This document shows positions 19,100 through 28,649 of a stretch of DNA of 64,000 nt, piece after piece. Each line of letters opens with the position of its first letter. Within the stretch, counting starts at the first letter, position 1. The stretch covers positions 1-64,000 of the forward strand of contig NZ_CP036246.2 of assembly GCF_004299785.2 (NCBI RefSeq), in the 5' to 3' direction. The position numbers and the translations under genes were made by a program. Under the pieces are notes generated by a model, which did not search any database, was not told the origin of the DNA, and saw nothing but the letters and a program-made list of their open reading frames with translations. This DNA is from Arcobacter porcinus (GTDB lineage Bacteria; Campylobacterota; Campylobacteria; Campylobacterales; Arcobacteraceae).

Positions 19100-19624
19100 A
19101 TGTCAAATATCTCAAAAATATTTTTAATAATAGCATTTGCATTTACTTTAAATGTTTTTGCAATAATTAATTTTGATTATAAAGAGTATTTTGATGATTC
19201 AATAGAGAAAATAGAGATAAAAGAGAGTAAAAGTTTAGTTCAGATAATTTTTGATAAAAGTTTTTATAGCTCTTCAAATTATACAATTGAAAAAAGTAAT
19301 AATCTTCTATTTATAAGTGGTAATTTTAGTAGCTATAATACTTTAACTGCTCTACAAGAAGCTTTAGATATAAACTTAAGTAAAGATATTAAAATAGATG
19401 AGAATAGTAGATTAAATCAAAATATAGTCAATGATATTTATGAAGTAATTAATTTTCTTAAAAATAATATGGAAAATGGATCTAAAATAGTTGTGAACAA
19501 TGATTTTGCAGTTTTTGAAGGTACACTTGTAAATAATAGATATTCAAATCTTGTTAAGCTTATTGAAAATAAATTAGATAGTAACTATTTTTTGGTAGAT
19601 ATTGATACTTTAGAGTTTAATTAG
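19100..19624 (+). CDS. Predicted exported protein of unknown function
   Basis: A 174-residue protein with a hydrophobic N-terminal segment (about 5-22, ending NVFA) that looks like a signal peptide or a single anchor. The rest is hydrophilic, with alternating short strands and helices and no motif I recognise. It starts only 6 bp after the nrdB stop, so it is probably in the same transcript. It may be a lineage-specific periplasmic protein. Confidence 0.65.
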   Translation: MSNISKIFLIIAFAFTLNVFAIINFDYKEYFDDSIEKIEIKESKSLVQIIFDKSFYSSSNYTIEKSNNLLFISGNFSSYNTLTALQEALDINLSKDIKIDENSRLNQNIVNDIYEVINFLKNNMENGSKIVVNNDFAVFEGTLVNNRYSNLVKLIENKLDSNYFLVDIDTLEFN

Positions 19625-19681
19625 TATAATATAATAATTTTTTTAAATTATAAATAATCTGAGTTAGCATTGGGGGAAATA

Positions 19682-20191
19682 ATGTTAGATTTTATGAGAT
19701 ATTTGGCAACAGAGCCTATTTTAGTTTTATTAATAGGTATTGTAATTGGATTTATTATTGGTAAAAGCCAGAAAAAAAGATTTAAATCTGTTTCAGGTTC
19801 AAAAACTAAAGATAATTATGAAGATAAAAAAGTAAGAATTAATCCAATATTTAATAAAAATGCATCTTTGGATTTTAAACCATCACTTCTTAGTTCATCA
19901 TCAAAAAAAGATAAATTTACAAAGATAAAAGGAATTGATGAAGAGTTAGAGGCTAAACTATATGATTTGGGTGTTTACCAATATGATCAAATTGCCTTAT
20001 GGACTAGTAAAAATTGTGAATGGATTGAGAATTTTTTAGGTATTTCAGGGTATATAAAAGAGAATCAATGGCTTGAACAAGCAAAAATTCTTAGAACAGG
20101 AAGAGAGACAAATTATAGTCAAAAACTTATAGATGAGGAAAATAAAGAACCTGAAGATATTAGTGAAAACAAAGAAGATAGTAAGATATAG
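19682..20191 (+). CDS. Membrane-anchored protein with a helix-hairpin-helix-like C-terminal domain
   Basis: The start chosen is ATG 19682, since GGGGGAA lies right upstream; a TTG at 19670 is the longer alternative. The product has about 169 residues. A transmembrane helix (about 10-27, VLLIGIVIGFIIG) is followed by a basic linker and a C-terminal domain (about 80-140) starting TKIKGIDEELEAKLYDLGV. That stretch resembles the helix-hairpin-helix folds found in predicted flap-endonuclease-like proteins and beside ribosomal and NADH dehydrogenase proteins. Function is unknown. It might bind nucleic acid at the membrane, which is inferred from the fold only. Confidence 0.68.
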   Translation: MLDFMRYLATEPILVLLIGIVIGFIIGKSQKKRFKSVSGSKTKDNYEDKKVRINPIFNKNASLDFKPSLLSSSSKKDKFTKIKGIDEELEAKLYDLGVYQYDQIALWTSKNCEWIENFLGISGYIKENQWLEQAKILRTGRETNYSQKLIDEENKEPEDISENKEDSKI

Positions 20192-20216
20192 TTTTATATC
20201 TTTACTAAATATCTTC
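20174..20216. terminator. Convergent terminator between the HhH-like protein gene and the YhdH-type reductase gene
   Basis: GAAGATA (20174-20180) pairs with TATCTTC (20210-20216). Inside, AAGATATA (20183-20190) pairs with TATATCTT (20195-20202) around a GTTT loop. The structure spans both stop codons of the convergent genes. Confidence 0.7.
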
Positions 20217-21174
20217 CTTTAGTCTTCCCATCTAGCATATTTTTTAATATATCTTTTATATCATTTAGCCCTATCTCTTTTGTTATATAGTCTATATTAT
20301 CAATTTTATATTTTGTTGCTAAATTATTCCAAGCTTTTTGTTTTTTATCTAAACTACACTCTACACTATCAATACCAATAAGTCTTACTCCTCTTAGAAT
20401 AAATGGAAAAACATTTGTATTTAGTTCACTTGAGTAAGTAAGACCAAAACATGTAGCTATCCCATCATATTTTAACTGTTTTAAAGAACAAGATAGAATA
20501 TCTCCACCTACACTATCAATAAGAGCTGAATATCTCTCTTTTAATAGAGCTCTATTTTTATCTTTTAAGAAATCTTCATTTAATATAACTTCATTTGCAC
20601 CAATATTTTTTAAATAATCAATTTTATCTGCTTTAGAAGATAAGGCTACAATAGTAAATCCAAGTTTCTTTAATATAGATATTGCTAGAGAACTAACACC
20701 ACCACTTGCACCACTTACTAATACTTCACCATCATTTGGAGACAATCCATTGTTTAGTAATTCATCAATCGCTAGTGCAGCAGTTAAACCAGCTGTTCCA
20801 TAGCTCATAATCTCTTTATCACTTAAGTTTTCAGGAGTTCTTACTAACCATTTTGATGGTACTTTTACATACTCACAGTGACCACCATTTGTATTCATAC
20901 CAAAATCATAACCAGTTACTGTTACTCTATTTTCAACTTTAAAATCTTTTGAATTTGATTGAAAAATAGTACCTGTTACATCTATTCCAGTAATATGAGG
21001 TAAAACTTTTGTAACTCCACTATTTCCAGTAGAGCTAAGGGCATCTTTATAGTTTAATGAAGAGTAAGATGCTTTTATTATAACTTCATCCTCTTCACAA
21101 ATTGGAGTATCTATCTCTTTTATTCCAGATATAAAATTTCCTTTGGAATCTTTTTCTACAACAAAAGCTTTCAT
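20194..21174 (-). CDS. YhdH/AcuI family NADPH-dependent quinone oxidoreductase (acryloyl-CoA reductase type)
   Basis: A 326-residue zinc-independent medium-chain dehydrogenase/reductase. The N-terminal GroES-like domain contains SSLNYKDALS and HITGIDVTG, typical of the YhdH/AcuI branch. The Rossmann domain has VLVSGASGGVSSLAISILKKLG (about 150-170). AcuI members reduce acryloyl-CoA to propionyl-CoA with NADPH. Whether this one does is not decided by sequence alone. It is the last gene of a minus-strand run with gpsA and gatB upstream (10 bp after gpsA). Confidence 0.87.
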   Translation of the reverse strand: MKAFVVEKDSKGNFISGIKEIDTPICEEDEVIIKASYSSLNYKDALSSTGNSGVTKVLPHITGIDVTGTIFQSNSKDFKVENRVTVTGYDFGMNTNGGHCEYVKVPSKWLVRTPENLSDKEIMSYGTAGLTAALAIDELLNNGLSPNDGEVLVSGASGGVSSLAISILKKLGFTIVALSSKADKIDYLKNIGANEVILNEDFLKDKNRALLKERYSALIDSVGGDILSCSLKQLKYDGIATCFGLTYSSELNTNVFPFILRGVRLIGIDSVECSLDKKQKAWNNLATKYKIDNIDYITKEIGLNDIKDILKNMLDGKTKGRYLVKI

Positions 21175-21183
21175 ATATGCTCC

Positions 21184-22080
21184 TTAGTTTTTTATTAAAT
21201 CTTTTAAACTATCTTTTGGATTTTTTCCATCTAAGATTAGTTTAACTTCCTTTGCAATTGGAGTGTATATTGTATATTTATTTGATAGCTTTTCAATAGC
21301 AGTTGCTGTTTTAACACCTTCAGCTACCTCTTTTAACTCTTCTAAAATAAGTTCTAGACTTTTACCTTGAGCTAATCCAAGACCAACTCTATAATTTCTA
21401 CTCATAGTTGAATTTGCTGTTAAAAAAAGATCTCCAGCTCCACTAAGTCCTAAAAAAGTAGCTTTTTTTGCTCCAAAATGTTTTCCAAATCTTTGCATCT
21501 CAACTAAACCACGAGCTATTAATGAAGCTTGAGCATTTTTACCAAGATTTAAACCTTCACAAATTCCACTTGCTATTGCTAAAACATTTTTATATGCTCC
21601 TGCAATTTCAGCTCCAATAATATCTTTACTATAATATGTTTTTATAAAATCTGGGAAGAATTTACTAAATTCATCATATAGCTCTTTTGATTTTGAATTT
21701 AGAACCAATGCACAAGGAAGAGCTTTTATAACTTCAGCTGCAAAAGATGGTCCAGAGATAAATCCAATATTTTTATCAGGTACAAAATCTGCATAAATAT
21801 TATTTAGAAACTCTCCACTACTTGCTTCAATTCCTTTACTTGCAACTAATATTTTTTGATTTTTGAATACGAAATTTTCTTTTAGCCATGCTCTTATTTC
21901 TTGAGCAGGAATTGCTATAACTAAATATTCACAAGATAGTGCAAAATCTAAATCTACAAAGTTTTTTATATCTCTTTTTGTTCTTGAACTTATAAAACAC
22001 TCTTGCTTTGAACTAAGTGCAAAATGAAGAGCTTGTCCCCATTTTCCAGCACCTATTACAGCAATTTGCCCTTTTCTCAA
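21184..22080 (-). CDS. gpsA: Glycerol-3-phosphate dehydrogenase [NAD(P)+]
   Basis: GpsA reduces dihydroxyacetone phosphate to sn-glycerol-3-phosphate for phospholipid synthesis. The 298-residue protein has the N-terminal nucleotide-binding motif [15 protein letters not shown], the conserved [11 protein letters not shown] segment, the catalytic lysine region [17 protein letters not shown], and [11 protein letters not shown] near 215. The start is TTG and overlaps the gatB stop (TTGA), showing translational coupling. It is slightly shorter than E. coli GpsA, as in other Campylobacterota. Confidence 0.96.
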   Translation of the reverse strand: MRKGQIAVIGAGKWGQALHFALSSKQECFISSRTKRDIKNFVDLDFALSCEYLVIAIPAQEIRAWLKENFVFKNQKILVASKGIEASSGEFLNNIYADFVPDKNIGFISGPSFAAEVIKALPCALVLNSKSKELYDEFSKFFPDFIKTYYSKDIIGAEIAGAYKNVLAIASGICEGLNLGKNAQASLIARGLVEMQRFGKHFGAKKATFLGLSGAGDLFLTANSTMSRNYRVGLGLAQGKSLELILEELKEVAEGVKTATAIEKLSNKYTIYTPIAKEVKLILDGKNPKDSLKDLIKN

Positions 22081-23513
22081 GATAATCTCTCTTTTAAAAG
22101 TTCACTAACTTTATTTGGGTTTGCACTTCCTTTACTTGCTTTCATTGTTTGACCTACAAAAAATGCAAACATTTTCTCTTTTCCAGATTTGTATTCTGCT
22201 ACTTTATCTTCATTTGCACTAAGAATTTCATCAATTATTTTTAATAAGGCACCATCATCACTTACTTGTTTTAATCCAAGTTTATCAATTGTACTATCAA
22301 CATCTGAGCTATTATTTAAGATTAAATCATCTAAAACTTCTTTAGCCGCTTTTCCTGATATTGTGTTATCTTCTATTCTTTGAACTAGTTTTGCTAAAGT
22401 TTTAGAAGAAACTGGAGATTGCTCAATCGTAACACCCTCTTTTAATCTTCCTTGAAGTTCAACTGTTAGCCAAGTTGTAGCATTTTTTGCACTTATTCCT
22501 TCACTCATCATTTCATCAAAATAGTTTGCCATTTCTAATGAAGCTGTAATAACTGATGCATCGTACTCTTTAAGAGCATACTCTTTTACAAATCTCTCTT
22601 TTTTCTCATCTGGAAGCTCTGGAATTTTTGAATATTTTTCAATCATTTCATCACTAATAATTAAAGGAAGAAGATCTGGATCTGGGAAATATCTATAATC
22701 AGCTGCATCTTCTTTTCCTCTCATAGATCTAGTTTCTCCGCTTGTAGTATCAAAAAGTCTTGTTTCTTGAACAATTGTATCTTCATAAACTCCATCTTCC
22801 CAAGCTTCAATCTGTCTATTTACTTCATAGGCAATAGCTTTTTCAATAAATCTAAAAGAGTTCATATTTTTTATTTCACATCTTGTATAAAACTTTGTAT
22901 CACCTTTTGGTCTAATTGATACATTCACATCACATCTAAAGCTACCTTCTTGCATATTTGCATCACTAATTCCAATATATCTTACAATTGAGTGAAGTTT
23001 TTTAAGATATAAAATAGCCTCTTCAGCACTTCTCATATCAGGTTCACTAACAATCTCAAGCAATGGAGTACCTGCTCTATTTAAATCAACTAAAGAGTAG
23101 TTATTTGAGTGAATATTTTTCCCAGCATCATTTTCTAAGTGAGCTCTTGTAACACCAATAGTTTTACTAGAACCATCTGCAAAATCAATAGTTAATTCAC
23201 CAAGACCAACAACAGGAACACTTAGTTGTGATATTTGGTAACCAGTTGGTAAATCTGGATAAAAATAGTTTTTTCTATCAAATATTGAGTGTTTATTTAT
23301 TTTTGATTTTAGTGCAGTTCCAAGCATAATTGCTTTTGATACAGCTTCTTTATTTAAAACTGGTAAACCACCTGGAAGAGCTAAACATGTTGGACAAGTA
23401 TTACTATTTGCTTCTTCTCCAAAACTAGTTGCACAAGAGCAAAATAGTTTGCTATTTGTATTTAATTGAACGTGAACTTCTAAACCTATTACTGTTTCAA
23501 ACATTTTTGACAT
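22077..23513 (-). CDS. gatB: Aspartyl/glutamyl-tRNA amidotransferase subunit B
   Basis: GatB is the kinase and tRNA-binding subunit of GatCAB, which converts Glu-tRNA(Gln) and/or Asp-tRNA(Asn) to the amidated forms. The 478-residue protein begins with the family sequence [15 protein letters not shown] and carries [21 protein letters not shown]. It also has [21 protein letters not shown]-like and PDPDLLPL segments and a C-terminal YqeY-like tail domain. gatA and gatC are not adjacent, which is common in this phylum. The ATG has an AAGGAT site; the internal MFET start three codons later is an alternative. Confidence 0.97.
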   Translation of the reverse strand: MSKMFETVIGLEVHVQLNTNSKLFCSCATSFGEEANSNTCPTCLALPGGLPVLNKEAVSKAIMLGTALKSKINKHSIFDRKNYFYPDLPTGYQISQLSVPVVGLGELTIDFADGSSKTIGVTRAHLENDAGKNIHSNNYSLVDLNRAGTPLLEIVSEPDMRSAEEAILYLKKLHSIVRYIGISDANMQEGSFRCDVNVSIRPKGDTKFYTRCEIKNMNSFRFIEKAIAYEVNRQIEAWEDGVYEDTIVQETRLFDTTSGETRSMRGKEDAADYRYFPDPDLLPLIISDEMIEKYSKIPELPDEKKERFVKEYALKEYDASVITASLEMANYFDEMMSEGISAKNATTWLTVELQGRLKEGVTIEQSPVSSKTLAKLVQRIEDNTISGKAAKEVLDDLILNNSSDVDSTIDKLGLKQVSDDGALLKIIDEILSANEDKVAEYKSGKEKMFAFFVGQTMKASKGSANPNKVSELLKERLS

Positions 23514-23523
23514 ATTTTTATCC

Positions 23524-24348
23524 TTATCTTATTACTTTTATATCTGCTTTTAATTTCTGTTTTTCAAATTGATTTTCCAAAAAAACTCTCTCTCTTTGTT
23601 CCATAATTTCACCAAATATTTTATTTTTTACTGCTTCAAAATTTAAAGCAACACTCCCCTCTTTTTTAATTATATATAGAGTTACAAATTGATTATTTGT
23701 AACAAAAATTGGTGTAAAAGAGTTTACATCTGTTGTTGTAAGAACATATTGTAATTGAGCATGAATATCTTTGCTAGAAATTCTTGTACTATTACTTTGA
23801 ATACCATTTATTACTTTCATTGGATTTGATACTTTTTCAATTAAAAGTTCTCTGTTTGTTGAAGAGTATTGAGTTACATCAAAATACTCTGCTGTTTGAA
23901 ATTTTTGAATATTTTTCTCATAATATAGTTTTAAATCTTCATCAGTTGCAATAGCAAGTTGTCCACGAACTAATTTTTTAATTAATTTTTGTCTTGTAAC
24001 ACTATCTTTAACATCTTCCTCAAATTTTGAATAATCTGGATATTTTTGTTTAATTATAGATTTAAAACTATATACATCCATTCCATTTGAATCTGCAAGA
24101 TTTTTAATATAATCTTCTATCTCAAATATATCAACACTTATACTATTCTCTTTTACTAATTGTTCAAAAAGTAATTTATCTATTAAATAAGATACAGAGT
24201 TATTCTCATCTACATCTCTTTTTTTCATATCTTCTTTTATATCATATAAAGTAATTGGATCATCATTTACAATTACTGCAATACCATTTACAGTATTTGC
24301 ATTTAGAGTATAGAAAAGTAAAAAAATAATTGGTAAAATTTTCTTCAT
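23524..24348 (-). CDS. SurA-like periplasmic chaperone / peptidyl-prolyl isomerase family protein
   Basis: A 274-residue secreted protein with a signal peptide (about 1-17). The following [23 protein letters not shown] matches the SurA N-terminal chaperone domain. That domain runs to about residue 150, and the C-terminal region (about 150-250) occupies the parvulin position but has weak parvulin motifs. SurA-type proteins escort outer-membrane proteins across the periplasm. It lies 10 bp upstream of gatB on the same strand. Chaperone function is probable; isomerase activity is doubtful on sequence. Confidence 0.8.
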   Translation of the reverse strand: MKKILPIIFLLFYTLNANTVNGIAVIVNDDPITLYDIKEDMKKRDVDENNSVSYLIDKLLFEQLVKENSISVDIFEIEDYIKNLADSNGMDVYSFKSIIKQKYPDYSKFEEDVKDSVTRQKLIKKLVRGQLAIATDEDLKLYYEKNIQKFQTAEYFDVTQYSSTNRELLIEKVSNPMKVINGIQSNSTRISSKDIHAQLQYVLTTTDVNSFTPIFVTNNQFVTLYIIKKEGSVALNFEAVKNKIFGEIMEQRERVFLENQFEKQKLKADIKVIR

Positions 24349-24400
24349 CTATCTTTTCCTTTTAAAATAAAGGTTTATTTTAACAAAAATTACTTAAGAG

Positions 24401-24835
24401 TTAAGCAATCTGTTCTATAATCACTCCATTGTCTTTTAAAAATTTTGATACAACATTAGAATTTGTGTGTTCATAAGATTTATCATAAACTATTCTTTTA
24501 ATACCACTTGCAATTAAATTTTTTGAACAATCACTACAAGGCTCCAAAGTTACATAAATTGTTGCACCTTCTATTGCAATTCCTTTTCTTGCTGCCCAAA
24601 TAATAGCATTCATTTCAGCATGAATTTCATAAGTTTTTGACCATTCGTGATGATCTTTTGTATATTCATTATTCCAAAAATCACAACAGTTTTGAAATCC
24701 AGATGGTGTTCCATTGTATCCTGTTGATAAAATTCTTCCATCTTTTACTATAACTGCTCCAACTTGTTTTGAAACACATTTTGAAGATTTTGCTATCTCT
24801 TTTGCAATATTTATAAAAGTCTTATCATCTATCAT
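24401..24835 (-). CDS. dCMP/cytidine deaminase family protein (ComEB-like)
   Basis: A 144-residue zinc-dependent deaminase. The zinc motif is HAEMNAIIWAA (His and catalytic Glu) followed by TLEPCSDCSKNLI (two Cys ligands). The N-terminal SKQVGAVIVKDGRILSTGYNGTPSG is diagnostic of deoxycytidylate deaminases, which make dUMP for thymidylate synthesis. Length is typical. It is divergent from accB, with a 135-bp spacer holding the accB promoter. dCMP deaminase is the most likely activity. Confidence 0.9.
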   Translation of the reverse strand: MIDDKTFINIAKEIAKSSKCVSKQVGAVIVKDGRILSTGYNGTPSGFQNCCDFWNNEYTKDHHEWSKTYEIHAEMNAIIWAARKGIAIEGATIYVTLEPCSDCSKNLIASGIKRIVYDKSYEHTNSNVVSKFLKDNGVIIEQIA

Positions 24836-24930
24836 CTATTTTCCTAAAATTAAAAAATTTAGATATTTTAGCTATTTTTCTTAAAAAAAGCTTATTTTTG
24901 ACAATAAAACATAATAAATTAGAAATATTT

Positions 24931-24939
24931 TGCTATTAT
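24931..24939 (+). promoter_or_regulatory. Promoter (extended -10) of accBC
   Basis: TGCTATTAT at 24931-24939 fits an extended -10 (TGnTATnAT) and lies 32 bp before the accB ATG at 24971. The ribosome site AAAGG lies at about 24959-24965. The upstream half of the spacer is shared with the divergent deaminase gene. Confidence 0.55.
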
Positions 24940-24970
24940 TTACGAAATTTTTTAAAAGTAAAGGTACGAA

Positions 24971-25450
24971 ATGGATTTTAAAGATATAAAAGAGCTTATT
25001 AGAGTTTTTGACAAAAGTGAGTTAAATAAGCTTAGAGTAAAAGAAGCAGAGTTTGAAATCTCTATGCAAAGAGGTTTTGAAGGTGGAGTTACAACTGTTA
25101 CTACTACTCCAATGGCTCAAGTTTCAACTCCTGTTGCTCAACTTACACAAACAAGTGTAGCAACACCAGCTGCTAATGCTAGTGAAGAAAAATCAAATAA
25201 TCAAGTAAGTGGAACTACAATTAACTCTCCAATGGTTGGAACATACTATTCAGCTCCATCTCCAGATGCACCATCATTTTGTGGTATAGGAGATACTATC
25301 AGAAAAGGACAAGTTCTTTGTATTTTAGAAGCTATGAAAATTATGAATGAAGTTGAAGCAGAATATGATTGTAAAATTGTAGATATCTTAGTTCAAAATG
25401 GTGCTCCTGTTGAATATGATATGCCAATTTTTGTTGTTGAAAAGATATAA
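24971..25450 (+). CDS. accB: Acetyl-CoA carboxylase biotin carboxyl carrier protein
   Basis: AccB carries the biotin that shuttles CO2 between the biotin carboxylase and carboxyltransferase in fatty acid synthesis. The 159-residue product has an N-terminal helix, an Ala/Pro/Thr-rich flexible linker (about 40-80), and a C-terminal biotinyl domain with the biotinylation motif EAMKIMNE (Lys near 125). accC follows after 9 bp, the standard pair. The carboxyltransferase genes accA and accD are not in the window. Confidence 0.97.
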   Translation: MDFKDIKELIRVFDKSELNKLRVKEAEFEISMQRGFEGGVTTVTTTPMAQVSTPVAQLTQTSVATPAANASEEKSNNQVSGTTINSPMVGTYYSAPSPDAPSFCGIGDTIRKGQVLCILEAMKIMNEVEAEYDCKIVDILVQNGAPVEYDMPIFVVEKI

Positions 25451-25459
25451 GAGATAAAT

Positions 25460-26812
25460 ATGGCAGAAATTAAAAAGATTTTAATTGCAAATAGAGGAGA
25501 AATTGTTCAAAGAGCAATTAGAACAATTAGAGAGATGGGAAAAAAATCTGTTGCAATATATAGTGCTGGAGATAAAAATGCCTCTTATTTAAAACATGCT
25601 GATGAAGCTGTTTGTATTGGTGGAGCAAAATCAAGCGAATCATATTTAAATATTCCTGCAATTATCACTGCAGCTGAAATGACAGGTTGTGATGCAATTT
25701 TCCCTGGATATGGTTTTTTATCTGAAAATCAAGATTTTGTTGAAATTTGTAAACTTCATAATATTAAATTTATTGGACCATCTTCTGAAGTTATGGAAAA
25801 AATGGCTGATAAATCAAAAGCAAAAGAAGAGATGGTAAAAGCTGGAGTTCCAGTTGTTCCTGGAAGTAAAGGTGCTGTAAGAACTCTTGATGAAGGTAAA
25901 AAAATTGCAAGAGAGATAGGTTATCCAATCATGGCAAAAGCAAGTGCTGGTGGTGGTGGAAGAGGAATGAGACTTATTAAAGAAGAAAGAGACTTCGATC
26001 ATCAATACTTAGCTGCTTCAAGTGAAGCATTAGCAGCTTTTGGAGATGGAACAATGTATCTTGAGAGATTTATTAATAATCCAAGACATATTGAAGTACA
26101 AGTTCTTGGAGATTCTCATGGAAATGCAATTCATATTGGTGAAAGAGATTGTTCTTTACAAAGAAGACATCAAAAAGTAATTGAAGAGTCACCAGCAATT
26201 TTATTAAATGATGAAACAAGAGCAAAACTTCTTGAAACAGCTGTACAAGCAACGAAATATCTTAAATATGAAGGTGCTGGAACATTTGAATTCTTAGCAG
26301 ATGATCAACAAAATGTTTATTTTATGGAGATGAATACAAGACTTCAAGTTGAGCATCCAGTTTCAGAAATGGTATCAGGACTTGATATTGTAGAATGGAT
26401 GATTAAAGTAGCTGAAGGTGAAGAGTTACCAGCTCAAGATACTATCAAATTTAGAGGTCATGCAATAGAGTGTAGAATTACAGCTGAAGATCCAAATAGC
26501 TTCTTACCTTGCCCTGGAAAAATTACACAATGGATGGTACCAGGTGGAAGAAATGTAAGAGTTGATTCTCATATCTACACAAACTATATTGTGCCACCAC
26601 ATTATGACTCAATGATTGGAAAACTAATTGTTTGGGGAAGAGATAGAAATAAAGCAATTAATATTATGAAAAGAGCTTTAAACGAGTTCGAAGTAGAAGG
26701 GATTAAGACAAATATTCCATTCCACAAGAAGATGATGGAAAATCAAGATTTCATAAATAATAACTACGATACAAAATACCTTGAAAACTACAAAGGTCTT
26801 GATAGTATCTAA
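25460..26812 (+). CDS. accC: Acetyl-CoA carboxylase biotin carboxylase subunit
   Basis: AccC uses ATP and bicarbonate to carboxylate biotin on AccB. The 450-residue protein has the N-terminal KILIANRGEI, the ATP-grasp glycine-rich loop AKASAGGGGRGMRL (about 158-171), the ERDCSLQRRHQKVIEESPA signature with catalytic residues, EMNTRLQVEHPVSEM, and the C-terminal biotin carboxylase domain. A pyruvate carboxylase subunit A is related, but tight coupling to accB supports accC. Confidence 0.97.
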   Translation: MAEIKKILIANRGEIVQRAIRTIREMGKKSVAIYSAGDKNASYLKHADEAVCIGGAKSSESYLNIPAIITAAEMTGCDAIFPGYGFLSENQDFVEICKLHNIKFIGPSSEVMEKMADKSKAKEEMVKAGVPVVPGSKGAVRTLDEGKKIAREIGYPIMAKASAGGGGRGMRLIKEERDFDHQYLAASSEALAAFGDGTMYLERFINNPRHIEVQVLGDSHGNAIHIGERDCSLQRRHQKVIEESPAILLNDETRAKLLETAVQATKYLKYEGAGTFEFLADDQQNVYFMEMNTRLQVEHPVSEMVSGLDIVEWMIKVAEGEELPAQDTIKFRGHAIECRITAEDPNSFLPCPGKITQWMVPGGRNVRVDSHIYTNYIVPPHYDSMIGKLIVWGRDRNKAINIMKRALNEFEVEGIKTNIPFHKKMMENQDFINNNYDTKYLENYKGLDSI

Positions 26813-26819
26813 TATTTTA

Positions 26820-26844
26820 CTTTAAGAGAGAAAATCTCTTAAAG
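26820..26844 (+). terminator. Hairpin downstream of accC, possible terminator
   Basis: CTTTAAGAGA (26820-26829) and TCTCTTAAAG (26835-26844) form a perfect 10-bp stem with a GAAAA loop, 7 bp after the accC stop. No T-run follows, so it may stabilise the 3' end rather than terminate. The remaining spacer to 27025 is very AT-rich, with no further recognisable feature except the helicase ribosome site. Confidence 0.45.
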
Positions 26845-27025
26845 CAAAACTTAATTAAAACTTAGGTAAAATCCGCCAATTTATACACATTTATATGCCT
26901 ATCTTTTTTATGATTTAGTAATTTTAAGCTAATAAATTCATATTTTATATATTTGATTATCCAATACAGGAAGGTTTTTTAATATAAGAGTGTATATTTT
27001 ATATATATACTTAAGGATAAGAAAA

Positions 27026-28540
27026 GTGACTTTTAACGATTTTGATTTCAAAGAAAATTTAAAAAAAGCGATTAGTGAAGTTGGTTTTATTGAGCCAAGT
27101 CCAATTCAAGTTGAAGCAATTCCACATATTTTAGCAGGTAAAGATATTGTTGGTCAAGCTCACACAGGTACAGGTAAAACTGCAGCATTTGGATTACCAA
27201 TATTAAATAAATTAGGAGATAAAGCAGTTGAAGCTTTAGTTATTGTTCCTACAAGAGAGCTTGCTATGCAAGTATCAGATGAACTATATAAGTTTGGTAA
27301 ATATTTAGGAATAAATACTGCAACAGTTTATGGTGGACAATCATATTCAAGACAATTAAAACTTATAGAAAGTGCAAATATTATTGTTGCAACTCCAGGA
27401 AGATTTTTAGATCTATTAAGAAATGAGCATATTAATGTTAAGCCAAAGTTTGTTATTTTGGATGAAGCAGATGAGATGCTTGATATGGGATTCTTAGATG
27501 ATATTAAAGAGATTTTTACATATATGCCAGAAAATAGACAAACACTACTTTTCTCTGCAACAATGCCAACAGCTATTAAAAATCTTGCAAAAACAATTTT
27601 AAAAGAGCCAGAATTTGTAACTATTACAAAATCAGATGTAACAAATAAAAATATTACACAAACTTTTTATGTTGTTGATGAAAGAGAAAGAGATGATGCT
27701 TTAATCAGACTTTTTGATTATAAAAACCCAAAAAAATCTATAATATTTTGTAGAACAAAGAAAGATGTTGATAGATTATCTACATTCTTAATATCACAAG
27801 GATTTATGGCAAAAGCTCTACATGGTGATATGGAGCAAAAACAGAGAGAAGAAGCTATAAAAGCATTTAAAACATCAAGACTTGAAGTTTTAATAGCAAC
27901 AGATGTTGCAGCAAGAGGACTTGATGTAAATGATGTAACTCACGTATTTAACTATCATCTTCCTTTTGATGGTGAATCTTATGTTCATAGAATTGGAAGA
28001 ACAGGTCGAGCTGGTAAAGAAGGAATGGCAATATCAATTGTAACTCCACATGAATTTAAAACTCTTCAAAGAATTGAACAAACAATAGGTTCAAAACTAG
28101 AGTCAAAAGTTGTTCCAAATATAAGTACAGTAAAAGAGAAAAAAATTGATGAACTTAAACAAAGTATTGTTGATCAAGAAGTAAAAGATCATGCAATCGC
28201 AATCGTTGAGAGTTTAAGTGAAGAGTTTGATATTTCTACAATTGCATTTAAACTAGCATCAATTTTATCTTCTAAAACTTATGTAAAAGGTAATAATAAT
28301 ATTGGTAAAAGCGAATCAGACCTTAAAAGAATAGGAGAGATATTAAGCAAATCAATTAGTGACTCAAAAGGTGGTTTTAGAAATAGAAGAGGTGGAAGAA
28401 ACGACGGACGAAGAAGCAATAATAGAAGTAGTTCAGGAAGAAGAGATAGCAGAGGTTCAGATAGAAGAACAAGTGATTCAATACCTGAAAGAGAGAGCTC
28501 TTCAAAACCTAGAAGTCAAAGACCAAGAAAGAGAGATTAA
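27026..28540 (+). CDS. DEAD-box ATP-dependent RNA helicase
   Basis: The start chosen is GTG 27026, preceded by AAGGATAA; the upstream in-frame ATG at 26990 has no ribosome site and would add an unrelated leader. The product has about 504 residues. Helicase core motifs are the Q motif (FIEPSPIQVEAIP), motif I AHTGTGKT, motif Ia PTRELAMQ, motif II DEAD, motif III SAT, motif V ATDVAARGLD and motif VI HRIGRTGRAG. The C-terminal 60 residues are Arg/Gly/Ser-rich, as in cold-shock and ribosome-assembly helicases (CsdA/RhlE-like). The particular RNA target is not determinable. Confidence 0.93.
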   Translation: MTFNDFDFKENLKKAISEVGFIEPSPIQVEAIPHILAGKDIVGQAHTGTGKTAAFGLPILNKLGDKAVEALVIVPTRELAMQVSDELYKFGKYLGINTATVYGGQSYSRQLKLIESANIIVATPGRFLDLLRNEHINVKPKFVILDEADEMLDMGFLDDIKEIFTYMPENRQTLLFSATMPTAIKNLAKTILKEPEFVTITKSDVTNKNITQTFYVVDERERDDALIRLFDYKNPKKSIIFCRTKKDVDRLSTFLISQGFMAKALHGDMEQKQREEAIKAFKTSRLEVLIATDVAARGLDVNDVTHVFNYHLPFDGESYVHRIGRTGRAGKEGMAISIVTPHEFKTLQRIEQTIGSKLESKVVPNISTVKEKKIDELKQSIVDQEVKDHAIAIVESLSEEFDISTIAFKLASILSSKTYVKGNNNIGKSESDLKRIGEILSKSISDSKGGFRNRRGGRNDGRRSNNRSSSGRRDSRGSDRRTSDSIPERESSSKPRSQRPRKRD

Positions 28541-28607
28541 ACTCTCTTTCATACTTTCAAATTCAAATAGATAGATTTAAATAAAGCTAATATACAAATA
28601 AGATAAT

Positions 28608-28624
28608 TTGGATTATAATTCCAA
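28608..28624 (+). promoter_or_regulatory. Promoter with palindrome over the -10 of the pit gene
   Basis: TATAAT at 28614-28619 lies 30 bp upstream of the transporter ATG. It is bracketed by TTGGA (28608-28612) and TCCAA (28620-28624), a 5-bp inverted repeat that could be an operator. Regulator unknown. Confidence 0.45.
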
Positions 28625-28649
28625 TCATTATTACATAAGGACATAAAAA

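Noticed and set aside
26845-27025. A riboswitch or small RNA in the AT-rich spacer before the helicase.
   Set aside because: Beyond the accC hairpin only low-complexity AT tracts and the helicase ribosome site are visible; no conserved aptamer-like motif is seen.
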